From: Burkholderiaceae bacterium
GTDB taxonomy: Bacteria > Pseudomonadota > Gammaproteobacteria > Burkholderiales > Burkholderiaceae
DNA: 5,139 bases
Direction of reading: 5' to 3'
Assembly (NCBI GenBank): GCA_017998575.1
Contig: JAGOCV010000290.1
Location: 1-5,139 of the forward strand
The notes beneath the pieces are model-generated. The model made no database searches and had not been told where the DNA came from. It was given only the letters and a program-made list of their open reading frames with translations. The position numbers and the translations under genes were made by a program. Shown here in pieces: positions 4,527-5,139 of the stretch. Each line of letters opens with the position of its first letter. The stretch's first letter is position 1.

Positions 4527-4537
4527 ATGATGCGGCA
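4527..4537 (-). repeat. Inverted repeat arm, left
   Basis: Minus-strand TGCCGCATCAT, a perfect 11-bp match to plus-strand 4621-4631. It is the left arm of a pair in the divergent intergenic region and overlaps the candidate -10 of the leftward operon. Confidence 0.75.
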
Positions 4538-4556
4538 CTTGATTGGCCGCCGTCAA
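4527..4556 (-). promoter_or_regulatory. Candidate promoter of the leftward operon
   Basis: Minus-strand TTGACG (4556-4551, five of six -35 bases) and CATCAT (4532-4527, four of six -10 bases) with an 18-bp spacer. The predicted start lies near 4520, next to the ATG at 4519. The -10 falls inside an arm of the 11-bp inverted repeat. This is a pattern match only. Confidence 0.3.
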
Positions 4557-4581
4557 TGGACTCTCGTCTATGGCTAGCGCA

Positions 4582-4590
4582 TATCCGATA
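4582..4590. repeat. Short palindrome between the divergent promoters
   Basis: TATC-C-GATA, a perfect 4-bp palindrome around one central base, lying midway between the two inverted-repeat arms. It could be a minor operator, but such short palindromes are common by chance. Confidence 0.25.
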
Positions 4591-4601
4591 CACGTTTTCA
4601 A

Positions 4602-4631
4602 TTGGCTTTGACGCAGTCGTTGCCGCATCAT
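4602..4631 (+). promoter_or_regulatory. Candidate promoter of the rightward genes
   Basis: Plus-strand TTGGCT (4602-4607, four of six -35 bases) and CATCAT (4626-4631, four of six -10 bases) with an 18-bp spacer, the same -10 and spacing as the leftward candidate. The predicted start near 4638 leaves room for the GGAGG ribosome-binding site. A weak match supported mainly by the symmetry. Confidence 0.25.
4621..4631 (+). repeat. Inverted repeat arm, right
   Basis: Plus-strand TGCCGCATCAT, the right arm matching minus-strand 4537-4527. It overlaps the candidate -10 of the rightward genes. Confidence 0.75.
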
Positions 4632-4647
4632 TGTGCTCATCAACACC

Positions 4648-4652
4648 GGAGG
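4648..4652 (+). promoter_or_regulatory. Ribosome-binding site fixing the start at 4658
   Basis: GGAGG ends 5 nt before ATG 4658-4660. It decides the start of the rightward gene against an in-frame ATG at 4556, which would overlap the divergent control region. Confidence 0.7.
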
Positions 4653-4657
4653 CGCAG

Positions 4658-4966
4658 ATGCTCAACCAAGCCAGCCAGCCCGCAGTCTTCGACGCGATCC
4701 TCGGATCGATCGCCCGGATGCACGAGACGGTGGGCCAGCTCACCGTCTACTACCCGACGGTCGGCCGGCGCCACGGCCAAGGCGAAAAGCACGGAACAGC
4801 GGGCGCTGCCGACAAGGGCGCCCCTTTCGGCTTCGAAGTGCACACCAACGAGTCGAAGCAAGCCCGTCGCGCACTGGTGTCGGCCGTCGGGCGCCGTCAG
4901 GTCATCAAGCAGATCAAGCAGGGCCGCCGGGCTGCAGCTGCTGACCAATCGGGGCGGGTGCTGTGA
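4658..4966 (+). CDS. Uncharacterised phage protein, 102 aa
   Basis: First gene of the rightward pair, starting at ATG 4658 behind GGAGG and ending at a TGA that shares TGATG with the next start. The N-terminal third is helical (SQPAVFDAILGSIARMHETV, 6-25). The middle (about 30-58) is polar and Gly/His/Lys-rich, including VGRRHGQGEKHGTAG and KGAPFGFEVH. The C-terminal third is a basic helix (KQARRALVSAVGRRQVIKQI, 66-85, then KQGRRAAA). The basic C-terminus suggests nucleic-acid contact, but there is no clear helix-turn-helix, so it is not a recognisable CI, Cro or excisionase. The antisense frame is also open but lacks a ribosome-binding site. It is transcribed divergently from the replication operon, so it may belong to the immunity or accessory side of the phage. 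Confidence 0.65.
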   Translation: MLNQASQPAVFDAILGSIARMHETVGQLTVYYPTVGRRHGQGEKHGTAGAADKGAPFGFEVHTNESKQARRALVSAVGRRQVIKQIKQGRRAAAADQSGRVL

Positions 4967-5139
4967 TGGCGCCCGCCAGCACCGACTCTAACAAGGCGCC
5001 GCACAAAGCCGACCAAATCCCGGTTGGTGAGGCGGCCGAGAGCGACTGGGGCGAGTTCGTCGAGGCCGTCGAGCAGACGCAGCCGTCGAAGTCAGCCGCG
5101 GTCCAGCATTACCAGCGCATGGCGGCCGAGGCAGCCCTG
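4966..5139 (+). CDS. Uncharacterised protein, N-terminal part
   Basis: Starts at ATG 4966-4968, overlapping the previous stop (TGATG), and runs open to the right edge, giving 58 visible residues. The first 20 residues are polar and probably unstructured (MAPASTDSNKAPHKADQ), followed by an acidic helix, SDWGEFVEAVEQTQ (26-39), and a further helix with AAVQHYQRMAAEAAL. G/C-rich third positions and the translational coupling support coding. The visible part is not enough to assign a family. Confidence 0.6.
   Translation, partial: MAPASTDSNKAPHKADQIPVGEAAESDWGEFVEAVEQTQPSKSAAVQHYQRMAAEAAL

Noticed and set aside
4458..4646. Minus-strand open frame across the divergent region, considered as a Cro-like gene.
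   Set aside because: His/Arg-rich composition without a helix-turn-helix, and it overlaps the 54-aa gene in another frame.
4640..4948. Open antisense frame opposite the 102-aa rightward gene.
   Set aside because: No ribosome-binding site or coupling to neighbours; the plus strand has GGAGG and a TGATG junction.

Overview
This window looks like part of a prophage or phage genome from a GC-rich proteobacterium, most likely a betaproteobacterium of the Burkholderiales type. That host guess rests on the high GC content, the strong G/C bias at third codon positions, and a gene set that resembles Burkholderiales prophages from memory. It is inference: no host core gene is present.

Layout. One tightly packed leftward (minus-strand) operon of eleven genes fills about 186-4519. 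In transcription order it encodes: a 54-aa unknown protein; a 60-aa four-cysteine zinc-ribbon protein; a shortened DUF1376 (YdaU-like) protein; a 76-aa winged-helix protein; a 306-aa phage replication (O-like) protein; a 169-aa P-like helicase-loader candidate; a 184-aa protein with two helix-turn-helix motifs; a 78-aa small phage protein (probably DUF7696); a RusA-type Holliday junction resolvase; a 65-aa unknown protein; and a 250-aa tail/neck-like virion protein. Seven junctions are ATGA or GTGA stop/start overlaps, one is a 26-nt overlap, and two are gaps of 1 and 4 nt, so the genes are almost certainly co-transcribed and translationally coupled. After a 117-bp gap with two hairpins, the first codons of a further minus-strand gene (terminase small subunit-like) run off the left edge. 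This is the order expected at an early (replication and recombination) to late (packaging) transition.

To the right, a 138-bp divergent intergenic region (4520-4657) separates the operon from two rightward genes (4658-4966 and 4966 to the edge, joined by TGATG). I recognise neither. The region carries an 11-bp perfect inverted repeat whose arms overlap a candidate -10 element on each strand.

How the parts may work together. The O-like protein would bind the origin, the P-like protein would load the host helicase, the small DNA-binding and zinc proteins would be accessory or regulatory, and RusA would resolve recombination or replication branches before packaging. The most interesting signal is inside the replication gene: an 11-bp element (AAGCCCCTTCG) occurs at least six times with no more than one mismatch, in both orientations and in more than one reading frame, beside a nine-unit CAGGAA-type tract. 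Copies 11 bp apart cannot be explained by protein repeats, so this may be an intragenic replication origin analogous to lambda ori in gene O. Other points of note are a duplicated 13-bp stop/start junction, the truncated DUF1376 protein, and a C7 tract where a +1 slip would fuse the O-like and P-like proteins.
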